This document shows, one piece after another, positions 35,275-44,171 of a stretch of DNA of 50,236 nucleotides (positions are counted from its first letter, which is position 1; the number at the start of each line of letters is the position of its first letter). Both the position numbers and the translations under genes were made by a program. Source of the DNA: Verrucomicrobiota bacterium (GTDB lineage Bacteria; Verrucomicrobiota; Verrucomicrobiia; Limisphaerales; SIBE01); assembly GCA_016209525.1 (NCBI GenBank), contig JACQWK010000601.1:1-50236 (forward strand). Direction: 5' to 3'. Below the pieces are notes generated by a model that ran no database searches, was not told where the DNA came from, and saw nothing but the letters and a program-made list of their open reading frames with translations.

Positions 35275-35560
35275 TTGAGCATGCCGAGCATCACACCAGG
35301 GATGCCATCGCCTGGTGACGAATGGTCGGGTAAGTGGGACAAAACGGGACAGATTCGGGTTGAAACCTGATGAGCGGCGACGTGCAGGGACAAAGCCGGA
35401 GAATTGACGCGCGTTATTCTGCAAAGTTGGCGCACGGTGCCCCCTTCATATTCGGCGCCACTTGGCGAAGCCCTCGCGACATGTCGGCGCCAGAGCCGGA
35501 TTATGAGTACTCGCCTTGCTTGCGGCGCGACTTCGTTTATCGTAACGCAGATCCCGGCAC
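35275..35560. other. Gap upstream of the kelch gene
   Basis: No gene or clear palindrome. Short frames on both strands lack start signals and family features. The kelch promoter should be here, but I could not identify it. Confidence 0.5.
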
Positions 35561-36466
35561 ATGCGCACGATGCAACCTCGGGCCGCCAACAAAATCAGTG
35601 CCACGACGCGAGCGCTTCGACGACTTGCCGGGATGATCGCATTCCTTTTGTCGGTGTCGTCCGCCGTGGCGCAGAATTTACACGGTCCAACCGCTATCAG
35701 GAAGAACGGGGACAATCTCGTCGTCACGTGGACTGGGACCGGCACGATGCAAGTGTCGCCGTCACTCGCAGGGCCGTGGCAGGACATTCTGGAAGCGCGC
35801 AGTCCGTTCGGCGCCCCACTCACCGACGGCCAAAAATTCTTTCGCGTCATCAGCCGTTGGAACAAGCGCGCGAAACTGATCGAAGCCAACTCCGAAATGG
35901 GCGTCGCCGAGCTGAACGGGAAGGTCTACGTAATCGGCGAGCTGATCTACGTCGCCGGTGGACGCCCCCCTCGGGGAAGTGATTTCGCTGTTTACAACGC
36001 CGCCAACAACACCTGGCAAACACTCCCGAACCTCCCGTCGCAGCGCAATCACCTGGCGGCTTGTGCCATTGGCGGTAAAATTTATGTCACAGGCGGACGT
36101 CTGCAGGCCGGATTCACCAGCGCCATGACGAGCATTCTGGAAGTGTTTGACCCCGCCACCAGCCAATGGACGACCCGGGCGGCGATGCCGACGATGCGCG
36201 GCGGCATCAATGGCATCGCGGCCAATGGTCGATTCCTTGTCTTCGGCGGCGAGGGACCGAACGGCGTGTTCGATGAGATGGAAATGTATGTGCCCGAACA
36301 AGACCGCTGGTATCAACTCGAATCCTTGCCCATTGCTGTGCATGGCGTCACTGGATCGGCCTTCGTGAACGGGTGGATTCATTTGCCCGGCGGCGGCACG
36401 GCCACCGGCGGCAGCAGCGGATCGACTCTTCATCAAATCTTCTGGGTCGAAGGCATCAATCCTTGA
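35561..36466 (+). CDS. Secreted kelch-repeat protein, apparently missing a repeat
   Basis: 301 residues. A signal peptide (RRLAGMIAFLLSVSSAVAQ) is followed by a short beta-rich region (AIRKNGDNLVVTWTGTGTMQ, SPSLAGPWQDI) of the type that reports 'score against benchmark' in verrucomicrobial exoproteins, then kelch motifs: IYVAGGRPPRGSDFAVYN, KIYVTGGRLQAGF, FLVFGGEGPNGVFDEMEMY. Kelch propellers need five to seven blades, yet only about four are present. At the first blade the text runs ELNGKVYVIGELIYVAGG, where KVYVIG should continue with a full blade; this looks like an in-frame deletion between two similar strands. The propeller is probably incomplete, or completed by another copy. Confidence 0.8.
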   Translation: MRTMQPRAANKISATTRALRRLAGMIAFLLSVSSAVAQNLHGPTAIRKNGDNLVVTWTGTGTMQVSPSLAGPWQDILEARSPFGAPLTDGQKFFRVISRWNKRAKLIEANSEMGVAELNGKVYVIGELIYVAGGRPPRGSDFAVYNAANNTWQTLPNLPSQRNHLAACAIGGKIYVTGGRLQAGFTSAMTSILEVFDPATSQWTTRAAMPTMRGGINGIAANGRFLVFGGEGPNGVFDEMEMYVPEQDRWYQLESLPIAVHGVTGSAFVNGWIHLPGGGTATGGSSGSTLHQIFWVEGINP

Positions 36467-36726
36467 GGCTGGGACGATCCATCGATGTTCTATTGTGGCT
36501 AGCCAACAGCCCGTTTCAGGGTAATTCGAGGAGGGCGCGGCGTAATGAGTTTGCCAACGGCAAGGGGCAGGCTGGAAGTCTGCCCTCCGTTGACCAGGCG
36601 GCTTTTAAACCCGTTCCGTTTCGTCTGGGCGGAGAGACTCCGCCTCCGTTCCCTCCGTGGCCTTTGGTTCCGACTCTTCCGTGAAACAAGATTGCGAACC
36701 CGACGTCGCTCAATACAGTTGCTTTG

Positions 36727-37848
36727 ATGCGTGTTGCCTTCGTCAATCCGAACTTGGCTCATGAATACGACGTCGGAACCCCGTTCCAGCGGCCGCTGGC
36801 CGGTTCGCAATCGGCCCAATGTTATCTGGCGATCGAACTCGCGCGGCGCGGGCACGAGGTCGGATTATTCAATGGAACCAAAGCCCGGCAAATGTCGCAT
36901 GGTGTCCGGTGCAGTCCGTTGGGAGAATTGGCGGACTGGGGACGGCCCGATGCGATCCTGGTGCTGAACGCGCCGAACTTTGCCCGGGAAACAAGGCAGA
37001 AACTAAACTCGGAGATTCCCATCTTTTGCTGGGAGCATAATCCCTGGAGCCTCGATCCCAACTATCACACCTTCCTTCAATCGCCGCTCTGTTCGCGAGA
37101 TCTGATCCTGTGCGTCAGCGAGTGGCAACGGGACAACTACAGGGCCAAAGGCAATGTCCCGGCGGATCGGATTTTCCTGCTGCGCAACGCGATTTCGCCG
37201 TTCTTTGAGTCTCTGTTTGCGGAGAGCGGCGGAATTCTCAAGGCGAAGGCGTGGCCGCCGGTCATGGCCTTCACGAGCACGCCCTACAAAGGATTGAACG
37301 CGGCCACGCTGTTTTTCCGCGAGCTTCGCAAAATGGAGCGCACGGTCACCTTGAACATCTTTTCAAGCTTCGAGTTGTACCCTCCAAACAACGAACACCG
37401 GCTGGACCGATCGTGGTACGAGTTCTACGAATCCTGCCGCTCGATGCTTGGCGTCAACTACGTCGGCAACGTCAGCCAACCGCTTCTGGCCAGGACCCTC
37501 CGGACGACGCTCGCTTTGTTTTTCCCGAGCACGCTCCCGGAAACCTCGAGTATCTGCATCATGGAAGCGATGGCGGCGGGTTGTGTCGTGATCTGTTCGG
37601 CGTTGGGCGCGCTGCCCGAAGTAATGGCCGGCTTTGGCCATGTCATCCCGCTGGAAGACGGAAAGATTATTCAGGGCCGCCATTTCATCGCTCAGGCGCT
37701 CACACTCTTGGATTCTTTCAAGCGCAACGACGAAACGCTGGCCCAACAGCTCCAGCGACAAGTGGCATTCGTGAATGCGAATTACCGATGGGCGTTGCGC
37801 GCGCAGGAACTTGAAGCCATTCTCCAGCGGGTGCTCACGCAACGCTAA
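36727..37848 (+). CDS. Glycosyltransferase, GT-B fold, family 4-like
   Basis: 373 residues from the ATG at 36727; a TTG one codon earlier is possible. The N-terminal half starts with a Rossmann strand (MRVAFVNPNLAHEYDVGTPF) and a YLAIELARRGHEVGLFNG helix typical of family 4 acceptor domains. The C-terminal half has FTSTPYKGLNAATLFFREL, YVGNVSQPLLARTLRTTLAL and FFPSTLPETSSICIMEAMAAG, which hold the nucleotide-sugar binding Glu. It lacks a membrane helix and is likely peripheral or cytoplasmic. The donor and acceptor are unknown. No other glycan gene is adjacent; the 260 bases upstream hold only a small GGGCAGGCTGGAAGTCTGCCC palindrome (about 36568-36588). Confidence 0.88.
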   Translation: MRVAFVNPNLAHEYDVGTPFQRPLAGSQSAQCYLAIELARRGHEVGLFNGTKARQMSHGVRCSPLGELADWGRPDAILVLNAPNFARETRQKLNSEIPIFCWEHNPWSLDPNYHTFLQSPLCSRDLILCVSEWQRDNYRAKGNVPADRIFLLRNAISPFFESLFAESGGILKAKAWPPVMAFTSTPYKGLNAATLFFRELRKMERTVTLNIFSSFELYPPNNEHRLDRSWYEFYESCRSMLGVNYVGNVSQPLLARTLRTTLALFFPSTLPETSSICIMEAMAAGCVVICSALGALPEVMAGFGHVIPLEDGKIIQGRHFIAQALTLLDSFKRNDETLAQQLQRQVAFVNANYRWALRAQELEAILQRVLTQR

Positions 37849-37891
37849 TCTTGGGTGGTTGTGAAATGCAGGACTTTTCCGATTGGAAACG

Positions 37892-37949
37892 CCCCTCTCC
37901 CTGCGCTCTCCCTCATTGGATGAGGGGAGAGGGATCAAAGGTGAGGGGA
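37892..37949. repeat. Palindromic repeat, 'CTCATTGGATGAGGGG' variant
   Basis: CCCCTCTCCCTGCGCTCTCC, then CTCATTGGATGAGGGGAGAG, then GTGAGGGG. Compare 8263-8330 and 49308-49371. It follows the glycosyltransferase gene. Confidence 0.8.
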
Positions 37950-38098
37950 GTCGGTGTCGGGCACGCAATGAACAAGAGCAATATCCATCGAATCCCATGA
38001 AACTTCTCATGCACAGGACGACAGTGTCCCTGCTAGATGTCTGGAACTCACTCCGCCAAGAGATGATCGGGTTCTGCGTTCCTCTCCATGATCCTCAA

Positions 38099-38176
38099 GG
38101 TGGGGCGAGACTCCTGTCGAGCCCTTACCTCTTTGGCCGCAGTTTTTCCTGGGCTCGACGGGAGTATCGCCCCACC
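38099..38176. repeat. Palindromic repeat, 'GGTGGGGCGAGACTC' family, copy 2
   Basis: GGTGGGGCGAGACTCCTGTC / GACGGGAGTATCGCCCCACC with an inner CGAGCCC/GGGCTCG stem. It lies inside the open frame upstream of the FAD oxidoreductase. Confidence 0.87.
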
Positions 38177-38184
38177 GATTGGCT

Positions 38185-38441
38185 GGTTCATGGTCCCAAT
38201 GCGGGCAAGAAGTGCGTAGAGGCTCTCCATGAACTGGGTGTTCGTAGCGCAGATTTTCAATCTGCCGTATCGCCGATTTGCAATCGGCAGGGCGGCGGAC
38301 AACTCCGGCGCCTTGGACTTGGCCGACGCGCTGCAGAATGCAATTCTGCGATACAGCAGATTCCAAATCTGCGCTACGTCAAGCTCTCGGCGGTTCATGG
38401 TCCCAATCCTCGCCCAACGGACTTGGAGGCTCTCCAGGAAC
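38185..38441. repeat. Direct repeats flanking a palindrome
   Basis: Two imperfect 50-base direct copies, 38185-38234 and 38392-38441, share GGTTCATGGTCCCAAT at the start and GAGGCTCTCCA at the end. They flank the palindrome at 38244-38377. The divergent middles suggest an old duplication or a composite repeat. Confidence 0.75.
38244..38377. repeat. Large palindrome, 'GTAGCGCAGATTT' family, copy 2
   Basis: Outer arms GTAGCGCAGATTTTCAATC / GATTCCAAATCTGCGCTAC; inner stems GCCGATTTGCAATCGGC and GCAGAATGCAATTCTGC. It is the same family as 28151-28261 but with different inner stems. Confidence 0.88.
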
Positions 38442-38530
38442 GAACGTGTCGCAGCGGGCATATCCATTTTCCTGAAAAGTCACTCCAACAAACTCGCGGA
38501 AGCGCCTGTCTGCGCGCCGCGGTCTGGGCC

Positions 38531-40075
38531 ATGCTAGCCTTTCAGACCGCGGCGTTGGGTGCGGTGGAAATCATCGAAAGCGACGTTTGCGTGTATGGCG
38601 GAACCTCCGGCGGTGTGGTCGCGGCCGTGCAGGCGACCCGGATGGGGAAGACGGCTGTCGTCGTGGAGTTTGGCCGCCATCTTGGTGGATTGAGTTCCGG
38701 CGGCCTTGGGGCCACAGACATTGGGAACAAAACGGCCATTGGGGGAATCTCTCGGGAGTTTTATCGGAGGCTTGGCAAACACTACGGCAAAGAGGAGCAA
38801 TGGACCTTCGAGCCGCATGTCGCCGAGAACATCTTCTATCAAATGGTGAACGAAGCCGGTGTGCCGGTGTATCTGGAGCAGCGGCTCGCCTCCGTGAAGA
38901 TGGACGGCCTCCGGATCACCGAGATTGCGACGCGAAGCGGCAAGGTGTTTCGAGCCAAAATGTTCGTGGATGCCACTTACGAAGGGGACCTGATGGCCAA
39001 AGCCAAAGTCTCGTACACGGTCGGACGCGAAGCCAATTCCAAATCCAACGAAACGCTCAACGGCGTGCGGGCTGAGACGCCGAAACATCAGTTCACCGTT
39101 CCGGTCGATCCCTACGTGAAGCCAGGCGAACCTTCCAGCGGCCTTCTGCCGTTTGTTCAATCCGGCGAGGGCGGTAGGCCAGGCGAAGGCGACCGCAGCG
39201 TGCAAGCCTACAATTATCGGCTTTGCTTCACGACGAACGCCGCCCAACGGCTGCCCTTGCCGAAGCCCGCCAATTACGATCCCGCGATATATGAATTGCT
39301 CGGCCGTTACCTCGAAGCACTTCTGGCCGCCGGCCAGCGTCCCAGACTCAGCCAATTCTGGAATCCGATCTGGATGCCCAATGGCAAGACCGACATCAAC
39401 AACAACGGCGGCTTCTCCACGGACTTCATTGGAATGAACCACGATTATCCGGAGGCCGATTACGGCACGCGCGAGAAAATCGTCAAAGCTCACGAGGATT
39501 ACACGCGCGGATTCATTCACTTCCTGGCGACCGATCCGCGCGTGTCCCAAGAGATGCGCGAGGAGATGCGCCGCTGGGGGCCGGTCCGAGACGAATTTCT
39601 CGATACCGGCGGCTGGCCGCACCAGCTCTACGTCCGCGAAGCCCGCCGGATGATTTCGGATCACGTGATGACCGAGCACAACTGCCGGGGCACATTAAAA
39701 GCGGAGGATTCAGTGGGGCTAGGCGCCTACAACATGGATTCGCACAATTGCCAGCGCATCGTGCGGAACGGGCGCGTCCTCAACGAAGGAGACGTTCAGG
39801 TGGCGGTCAAGCCGTATGCCATTTCCTACAGATCGATTGTTCCGAGGCAGGGTGAATGTGAAAATTTGTTCGTCCCGGTTTGCCTTTCCGCAACGCACAT
39901 TGCCTACGGTTCGATTCGGATGGAACCGGTCTTCATGATTCTTGGGCAATCTGCGGCCACGGCAGCCTGCCTCGCCATAGATGAACGCATTCCTGTGCAG
40001 AAGGTGAACTACCGCAGCCTGAGCGTCCGGCTGCTCGCGGACAAACAGGTCCTGCAATGGACGGCCCCAAAGTAG
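38531..40075 (+). CDS. FAD-dependent oxidoreductase (FAD_oxidored family)
   Basis: 514 residues from the ATG at 38531. A dinucleotide-binding fold begins at once: ESDVCVYGGTSGGVVAAVQA, then VVVEFGRHLGGLSSGGLGAT. The substrate region and the C-terminal FAD contacts (PYAISYRSIVPRQGECENLF, VFMILGQSAATAACLAID) fit the large family of exported FAD oxidoreductases in Planctomycetes and Verrucomicrobia. The start is uncertain. The best signal peptide (LRAAVWAMLAFQTAALGA) begins a few residues before the ATG, and no good start codon is found there; the frame is open to 37883 through two repeat elements and a direct repeat. Repeat insertion may have displaced the original start, so the present N-terminus could be incomplete. 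The reaction is unknown. Confidence 0.83.
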   Translation: MLAFQTAALGAVEIIESDVCVYGGTSGGVVAAVQATRMGKTAVVVEFGRHLGGLSSGGLGATDIGNKTAIGGISREFYRRLGKHYGKEEQWTFEPHVAENIFYQMVNEAGVPVYLEQRLASVKMDGLRITEIATRSGKVFRAKMFVDATYEGDLMAKAKVSYTVGREANSKSNETLNGVRAETPKHQFTVPVDPYVKPGEPSSGLLPFVQSGEGGRPGEGDRSVQAYNYRLCFTTNAAQRLPLPKPANYDPAIYELLGRYLEALLAAGQRPRLSQFWNPIWMPNGKTDINNNGGFSTDFIGMNHDYPEADYGTREKIVKAHEDYTRGFIHFLATDPRVSQEMREEMRRWGPVRDEFLDTGGWPHQLYVREARRMISDHVMTEHNCRGTLKAEDSVGLGAYNMDSHNCQRIVRNGRVLNEGDVQVAVKPYAISYRSIVPRQGECENLFVPVCLSATHIAYGSIRMEPVFMILGQSAATAACLAIDERIPVQKVNYRSLSVRLLADKQVLQWTAPK

Positions 40076-40373
40076 GGCAGTCATCCTGCCTGTCCAGACC
40101 AGCCTGGAGTAGTCGGGTGAGAAAAATTCTTTTCTGGGACGAGTTTGTCACGGATAGCTGACCCGTTTGCTTCACGTCGCGACTTCATCGAGGAGTTGAC
40201 GGCCACGGAGCGAAGTAACCTTCGTCAGGTTGATAAACTCAACATTTCCTCTGGCTTTCCAGAGCAGGAAGACGCGCCCTTCCGGTTGAACGGAGATGTG
40301 GTCGCCGTGTTCAAGATTTATCGAAACGGGAAGGAGTCTGCGTTGTCGAATCATGCGGAACAAACCTCGACGC
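40076..40373. other. Gap between oxidoreductase and GspF-like gene
   Basis: No convincing gene. Overlapping short frames exist on both strands (a reverse frame of about 69 codons at 40172-40381 and a forward frame from 40145), but neither has a start signal or a recognisable family. Confidence 0.5.
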
Positions 40374-41660
40374 ATGAGCACGTTCGCCTACACCGGATTG
40401 GATTCCAAAGGAAAACCGTTTCATGGCCGGATCAAAGAAAGAAGTTGGACCCAAGCGCTGCGCCGGGTCAAAGAAATGGGGCTATTCCCAATTTCCGTCA
40501 AAGAACAGTCTCAGCGCATCATTGTCGAAAGGCTCAAACGGACTTTGAACCGCGCCGACGTCACAAAGCGCACGCCCCGCTGGCCTTCGTCACCTGGAAG
40601 AATTGCCAGCAAAGTGCTAACCGCGTTCACCCGACAACTGGCCACGCTGATCGAGGCGGGCATTCCACTCGTCGCAGCCCTGCGATCTGTCGAGCAGCAG
40701 GAGGAGAACAGGCGTCTCAAAACGATTCTTCGCCAAGTCACGGCAGATATCGAAGGAGGATCGACGCTCTCGGAAGCCCTGGGCCGGCATCCGAAGGTCT
40801 TCAGCCGGCTGTACCTCAACATGATCGTCGCCGGTGAAACCGCGGGAATGCTCGACAACACCTTGACGCGGCTCGCCGATTTCATGGAGCGCGCTCAGAG
40901 AATCCGCGCCAAAGTCATATCCTCTTTGATTTATCCCGCGGCGGTCATCTTTGTTGCCGTGAGCATCCTGACCGCGCTGACGGTCTGGGTGATCCCCAGA
41001 TTTAAGGACGTGTTTGCGGATCTGACCGGGAGCAGCCACCTTCCGCCTCTGACTCAATTCATTTTGGGATGTTCAGAAATCGTTCAGAGTCACGCCGTCC
41101 ATGTCCTGGTTTTGGCCGCGGTCATCGCCGTCATGTTTCCGTGGATCCATTCCACCAAAGCCGGTCGAGCTGCGATCGACCGCGCTAAACTCAAATTGCC
41201 CATTCTGGGACGCATCATACGCAAGACCGTGATTTGCCGGCTGGCACGCACGCTGGGTGCGATGCTGGAGAGCGGTGTCCCAGTGCTGCAGGCATTGGCA
41301 ATTACTCGGGAGACCACTGGCAATGCCATCTTCGCTCAAGCTGTGCAGCGAACGCATGACAGCGTGAAGGAGGGAGAGAATCTGACTTTGCCGCTGCGCG
41401 GTTCCGGCGTTTTCCCATCCACCGTCATCAGCATGATCGACGCGGGAGAGCAGTCCGGCGCGTTGCCGGCTATGCTTTTGAAAGTCGCCGATACCTACGA
41501 GGTCGAGGTGGACAATGCCATCACCGCCGGATTGTCGCTGCTCGAGCCGGTCTTGATCGTCTTTCTGGCAGTGGTGGTTGGCGGCATTGTGATTGGACTG
41601 TTCCTGCCGATAATCGACGTGATTGATCGGGGCTTCGATTCCAAACTTCGAGAGGAATAG
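40374..41660 (+). CDS. Type II secretion/pilus inner-membrane protein, GspF/PilC-like
   Basis: 428 residues from the ATG at 40374; in-frame ATGs at 40353 and 40296 are alternatives. The N-terminus (MSTFAYTGLDSKGKPFHGRI) is the standard GspF opening. Two T2SSF domains follow: FTRQLATLIEAGIPLVAALR with LYLNMIVAGETAGMLDNTL, and ARTLGAMLESGVPVLQALAI with STVISMIDAGEQSGALPAML. Three membrane helices are visible (YPAAVIFVAVSILTALTVWV, HVLVLAAVIAVMFPW, LIVFLAVVVGGIVIGLFLP). GspF is the platform of the machine that assembles pseudopilins. No GspE ATPase or secretin gene is nearby, so this is an orphan component. It ends 66 bases from a convergent pseudopilin gene. Confidence 0.93.
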   Translation: MSTFAYTGLDSKGKPFHGRIKERSWTQALRRVKEMGLFPISVKEQSQRIIVERLKRTLNRADVTKRTPRWPSSPGRIASKVLTAFTRQLATLIEAGIPLVAALRSVEQQEENRRLKTILRQVTADIEGGSTLSEALGRHPKVFSRLYLNMIVAGETAGMLDNTLTRLADFMERAQRIRAKVISSLIYPAAVIFVAVSILTALTVWVIPRFKDVFADLTGSSHLPPLTQFILGCSEIVQSHAVHVLVLAAVIAVMFPWIHSTKAGRAAIDRAKLKLPILGRIIRKTVICRLARTLGAMLESGVPVLQALAITRETTGNAIFAQAVQRTHDSVKEGENLTLPLRGSGVFPSTVISMIDAGEQSGALPAMLLKVADTYEVEVDNAITAGLSLLEPVLIVFLAVVVGGIVIGLFLPIIDVIDRGFDSKLREE

Positions 41661-41725
41661 CTGACAGCGGACGGTTGGACGTCGAAAATCCAGGACTTGC
41701 GACAGTCCCAAGCCGGAGATCTCGC

Positions 41726-42550
41726 TTACTTACCCGGACGTTTCGCGGGCGGAACCCAGTTCTTGTGCCAGTCCAGGCTCCAGAGTTTCTCCAGCTTCAC
41801 CAACTCCGAGTGGCCATCCACGAACCCGATATTGATGGCGCCGGGCAAATTGTCCTTTGCATTGAACTTCATGTTCTTGGTCCAGGTCGCTCCTCCATGG
41901 CGGGGCAGCGTGACGCGGACCATGGCTCCGTTGAAATCGTCACCCGTGAAAAGATCACGGGCCGGCGGGTCGTTCGGCTGCGGCCAGGTATCGATCCAGT
42001 TGCTGTCGGGGATGACCGGCGTGCCGGACGGCTTGGGGCAATCGGCCTCGTTCCGGTACTTTTTCAATTTTTGATCAGGCGTGCTGAAGTACGGGTCGTC
42101 GTCGCCATAAAACCATCCGTTGAAGGCGTAGCTGCCTTCGTAATCGAATCCCTTCGACCCGGTCCACAACCACGTTTGATTCACGGAGCCGCTGTTGGGA
42201 TGCCGCCGCTTGGACTTGGTGGGTGCAGACGGCGCCGACGGGCAGATGCGCGCGGCGTTTATCCCGCCATAATTGGTGGCCAGGACCGTCACCCACAGGG
42301 CGTTGTCCATAGTCGGCGTGGCTTGCCCGTTGTACGGCACCGGTTTGTTGAAGTCCGACAGGTACATGAACGTCGAGAGCGTGAGGGTCTTGGTGTTGTT
42401 CAGGCACTTGAGTTGGTGGGCCTTGGATTTCGCCTTGGCCAGCGCCGGTAGAAGCATGCTGGCCAGAATGGCGATGATGGCAATGACGACGAGCAGTTCG
42501 ATCAATGTGAAACCGGAACGTCGGCGGCCAAGGGAGGGGAACGTCTTCAT
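41726..42550 (-). CDS. Prepilin-type (pseudopilin) protein
   Basis: 274 residues. The leader [12 protein letters not shown] precedes [20 protein letters not shown], so this copy keeps the usual Gly at -1 before the cleaved Phe. The anchor helix continues into [20 protein letters not shown]. The C-terminus ends with the expected motif ([19 protein letters not shown]), and the body is rich in Pro, Trp and Asn. It is the third such gene in the window and the only one near a secretion component: the GspF-like gene is convergent and 66 bases away. It could be a substrate of that machine. Confidence 0.9.
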   Translation of the reverse strand: MKTFPSLGRRRSGFTLIELLVVIAIIAILASMLLPALAKAKSKAHQLKCLNNTKTLTLSTFMYLSDFNKPVPYNGQATPTMDNALWVTVLATNYGGINAARICPSAPSAPTKSKRRHPNSGSVNQTWLWTGSKGFDYEGSYAFNGWFYGDDDPYFSTPDQKLKKYRNEADCPKPSGTPVIPDSNWIDTWPQPNDPPARDLFTGDDFNGAMVRVTLPRHGGATWTKNMKFNAKDNLPGAINIGFVDGHSELVKLEKLWSLDWHKNWVPPAKRPGK

Positions 42551-43016
42551 AGGCTTTGATATCGGTCGTTTCCCGCAGGCATTCGGAAAGCAGGCGGCGG
42601 GCCGAACACTGGCGGGGAGATTTGGCTGAAACGGAAAGGAAATCGCTCTCGGCCTTTCGGGGCGTTCGCCCAGGGTCTCGTGCCAAGTGCGCTCATTTCC
42701 GTGGACGCAAAGTGCCAGAATGGAGAAGGATGGTCAAGCGGAGTGTCGGTTGCGGGAGGGCGTAGGCGCGTCTCCGAGTCGGCGGTAACGGCGGGTGTCC
42801 ACGCCTGCCGTAGAGGACCGCATCTTGCGACCCGGAATCGGCCGAAATCTCAGAGCGTGCTCGGAAAGCCTCGCCGGATCCGCCGGGCGGGACGTCACGG
42901 CTTTTCAACAGGCCGGGCGGACCGCCGCTCCTCCTGCCGACGATGGAATGGCTTCGGCCAATTTCCTCCGGGCTTTCCAATAGCCGGGACCTGGTTTCGC
43001 CGCTCTTACATGGCTC
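42551..43016. other. Gene-free stretch
   Basis: Upstream of the pseudopilin. Open frames here are short and overlap on several strands without family features. No palindrome comparable to the named families was seen. Confidence 0.5.
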
Positions 43017-43208
43017 TCAACTCGTGGAGCCGAGTTGGCGTTCGAGCATGGCCTTAAAGACCTGTTTCCAGTGCTCCTGCTGGCGAGCGACGGATTCCTT
43101 GGGGTCAAGCCGTTTCTCCAAACACAACCCCATTTCAGGCTCACTGAAGCGGAGGACACGAGCGCCGTCAGTCAGCTTCAGCAAGAGAATCTCGATGTTG
43201 CGTTTCAT
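43017..43208 (-). CDS. Small hypothetical protein
   Basis: 63 residues beginning MKRNIEILLLKLTDGARVLR. AAGG lies seven bases before the ATG, a good ribosome binding site. The composition is that of a real soluble protein: an amphipathic beta-hairpin-like start, then a charged helix (DPKESVARQQEHWKQVFKAM, ending LERQLGSTS). I do not recognise the family. It stands alone in a gene-poor stretch, and its size would fit a small regulator or an antitoxin, but no partner toxin is visible. Confidence rests on the ribosome binding site and the residue pattern only. Confidence 0.5.
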   Translation of the reverse strand: MKRNIEILLLKLTDGARVLRFSEPEMGLCLEKRLDPKESVARQQEHWKQVFKAMLERQLGSTS

Positions 43209-44123
43209 GCTGAGACCTTAACGTCAAAAGCCGAACTCTGCCAACATCTGACTGGAAAGGTGTCAGTTCCTAGTTTCGACAACTTGTTGGTATGGGTCCC
43301 CAGCGAACGCAAAGCGGTCATCCTATTAGAGGTCTGTGTCAGGAAACGGGTCCCGGCCATTGGTGAACCGCTGGGTCTTACTCAAGAATTTCACTCTGCC
43401 CAGGTGCCGAGTTTAAGCGATCCCGGCGAGCCATCAGCCAGTGGGTTCTTTCCAGCCAAGTGCCCGTCTCGGTCAGCCGGACTTCCTAACTGCCAGGCCG
43501 CTTCTGCCGGTGCAATTGCAGCAGCCGTGCGCGGTCGATCTGGTCTTGCTCCCGATACGTCTCCTTGCTCTCGATCAATTTTTCCAGTCTGAGATACAGA
43601 ACGGGAATTCACCACAACCGCAGATTGGGTTGATTCCGCCGCCAACGCTCATAATCTTCGCGGGTTCGCACCTGGTACACGAATCCACGCGGCCGCGCAG
43701 AAAGGTTTAGTCGCTCAGCTTGTGGCGAGCTGTCCGCATCAAGGCGAAGTTGTCTGAAAGGTGCCACTCCTGACCAATTCGATCCTCAACCACAACCGAA
43801 TTGGGGCCGAGCAAGGCAACTTTTTTCGCTCCTTCGTCGCGAAAGAATGCGGTTTTGCTTCGCAAAACTCGAACTGAATTGCGACCAACATGTTGGTTTG
43901 AACAGTTCGATAGCGGGGCAGGAGTCTCGAGAGTGAGGACTGGCACGTTGAGGCCGCCTGACCCGAAACGGCCACTTGATTATTGTCTCCACCGATATCG
44001 TTCGCTTTCCTCATTGACGGACGCCCACGGTTTGAGTGGATTACCCGCATGGAACCAACCATCGTTCTGCAAACCCGTTCTGTCTCCGCTTCGTCCATGC
44101 CAGCCCGGCGAACTCTCAACCCA
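43209..44123. other. Gene-poor stretch with possible decayed coding traces
   Basis: On the reverse strand, 43609-43767 reads as 52 codons from a GTG (VAPFRQLRLDADSSPQAER..., ending REDYERWRRNQPNLRLW), and 43486-43602, in another frame, reads VLYLRLEKLIESKETYREQD and onward to KRPGS. Both have protein-like composition and could be halves of one gene split by a frameshift. Nothing else convincing is seen before the acetylesterase. Confidence 0.3.
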
Positions 44124-44171
44124 ATGAGCAACCGCAATGGAACGCAGCGCGGCGCCGCCGCAACCGGCGCG

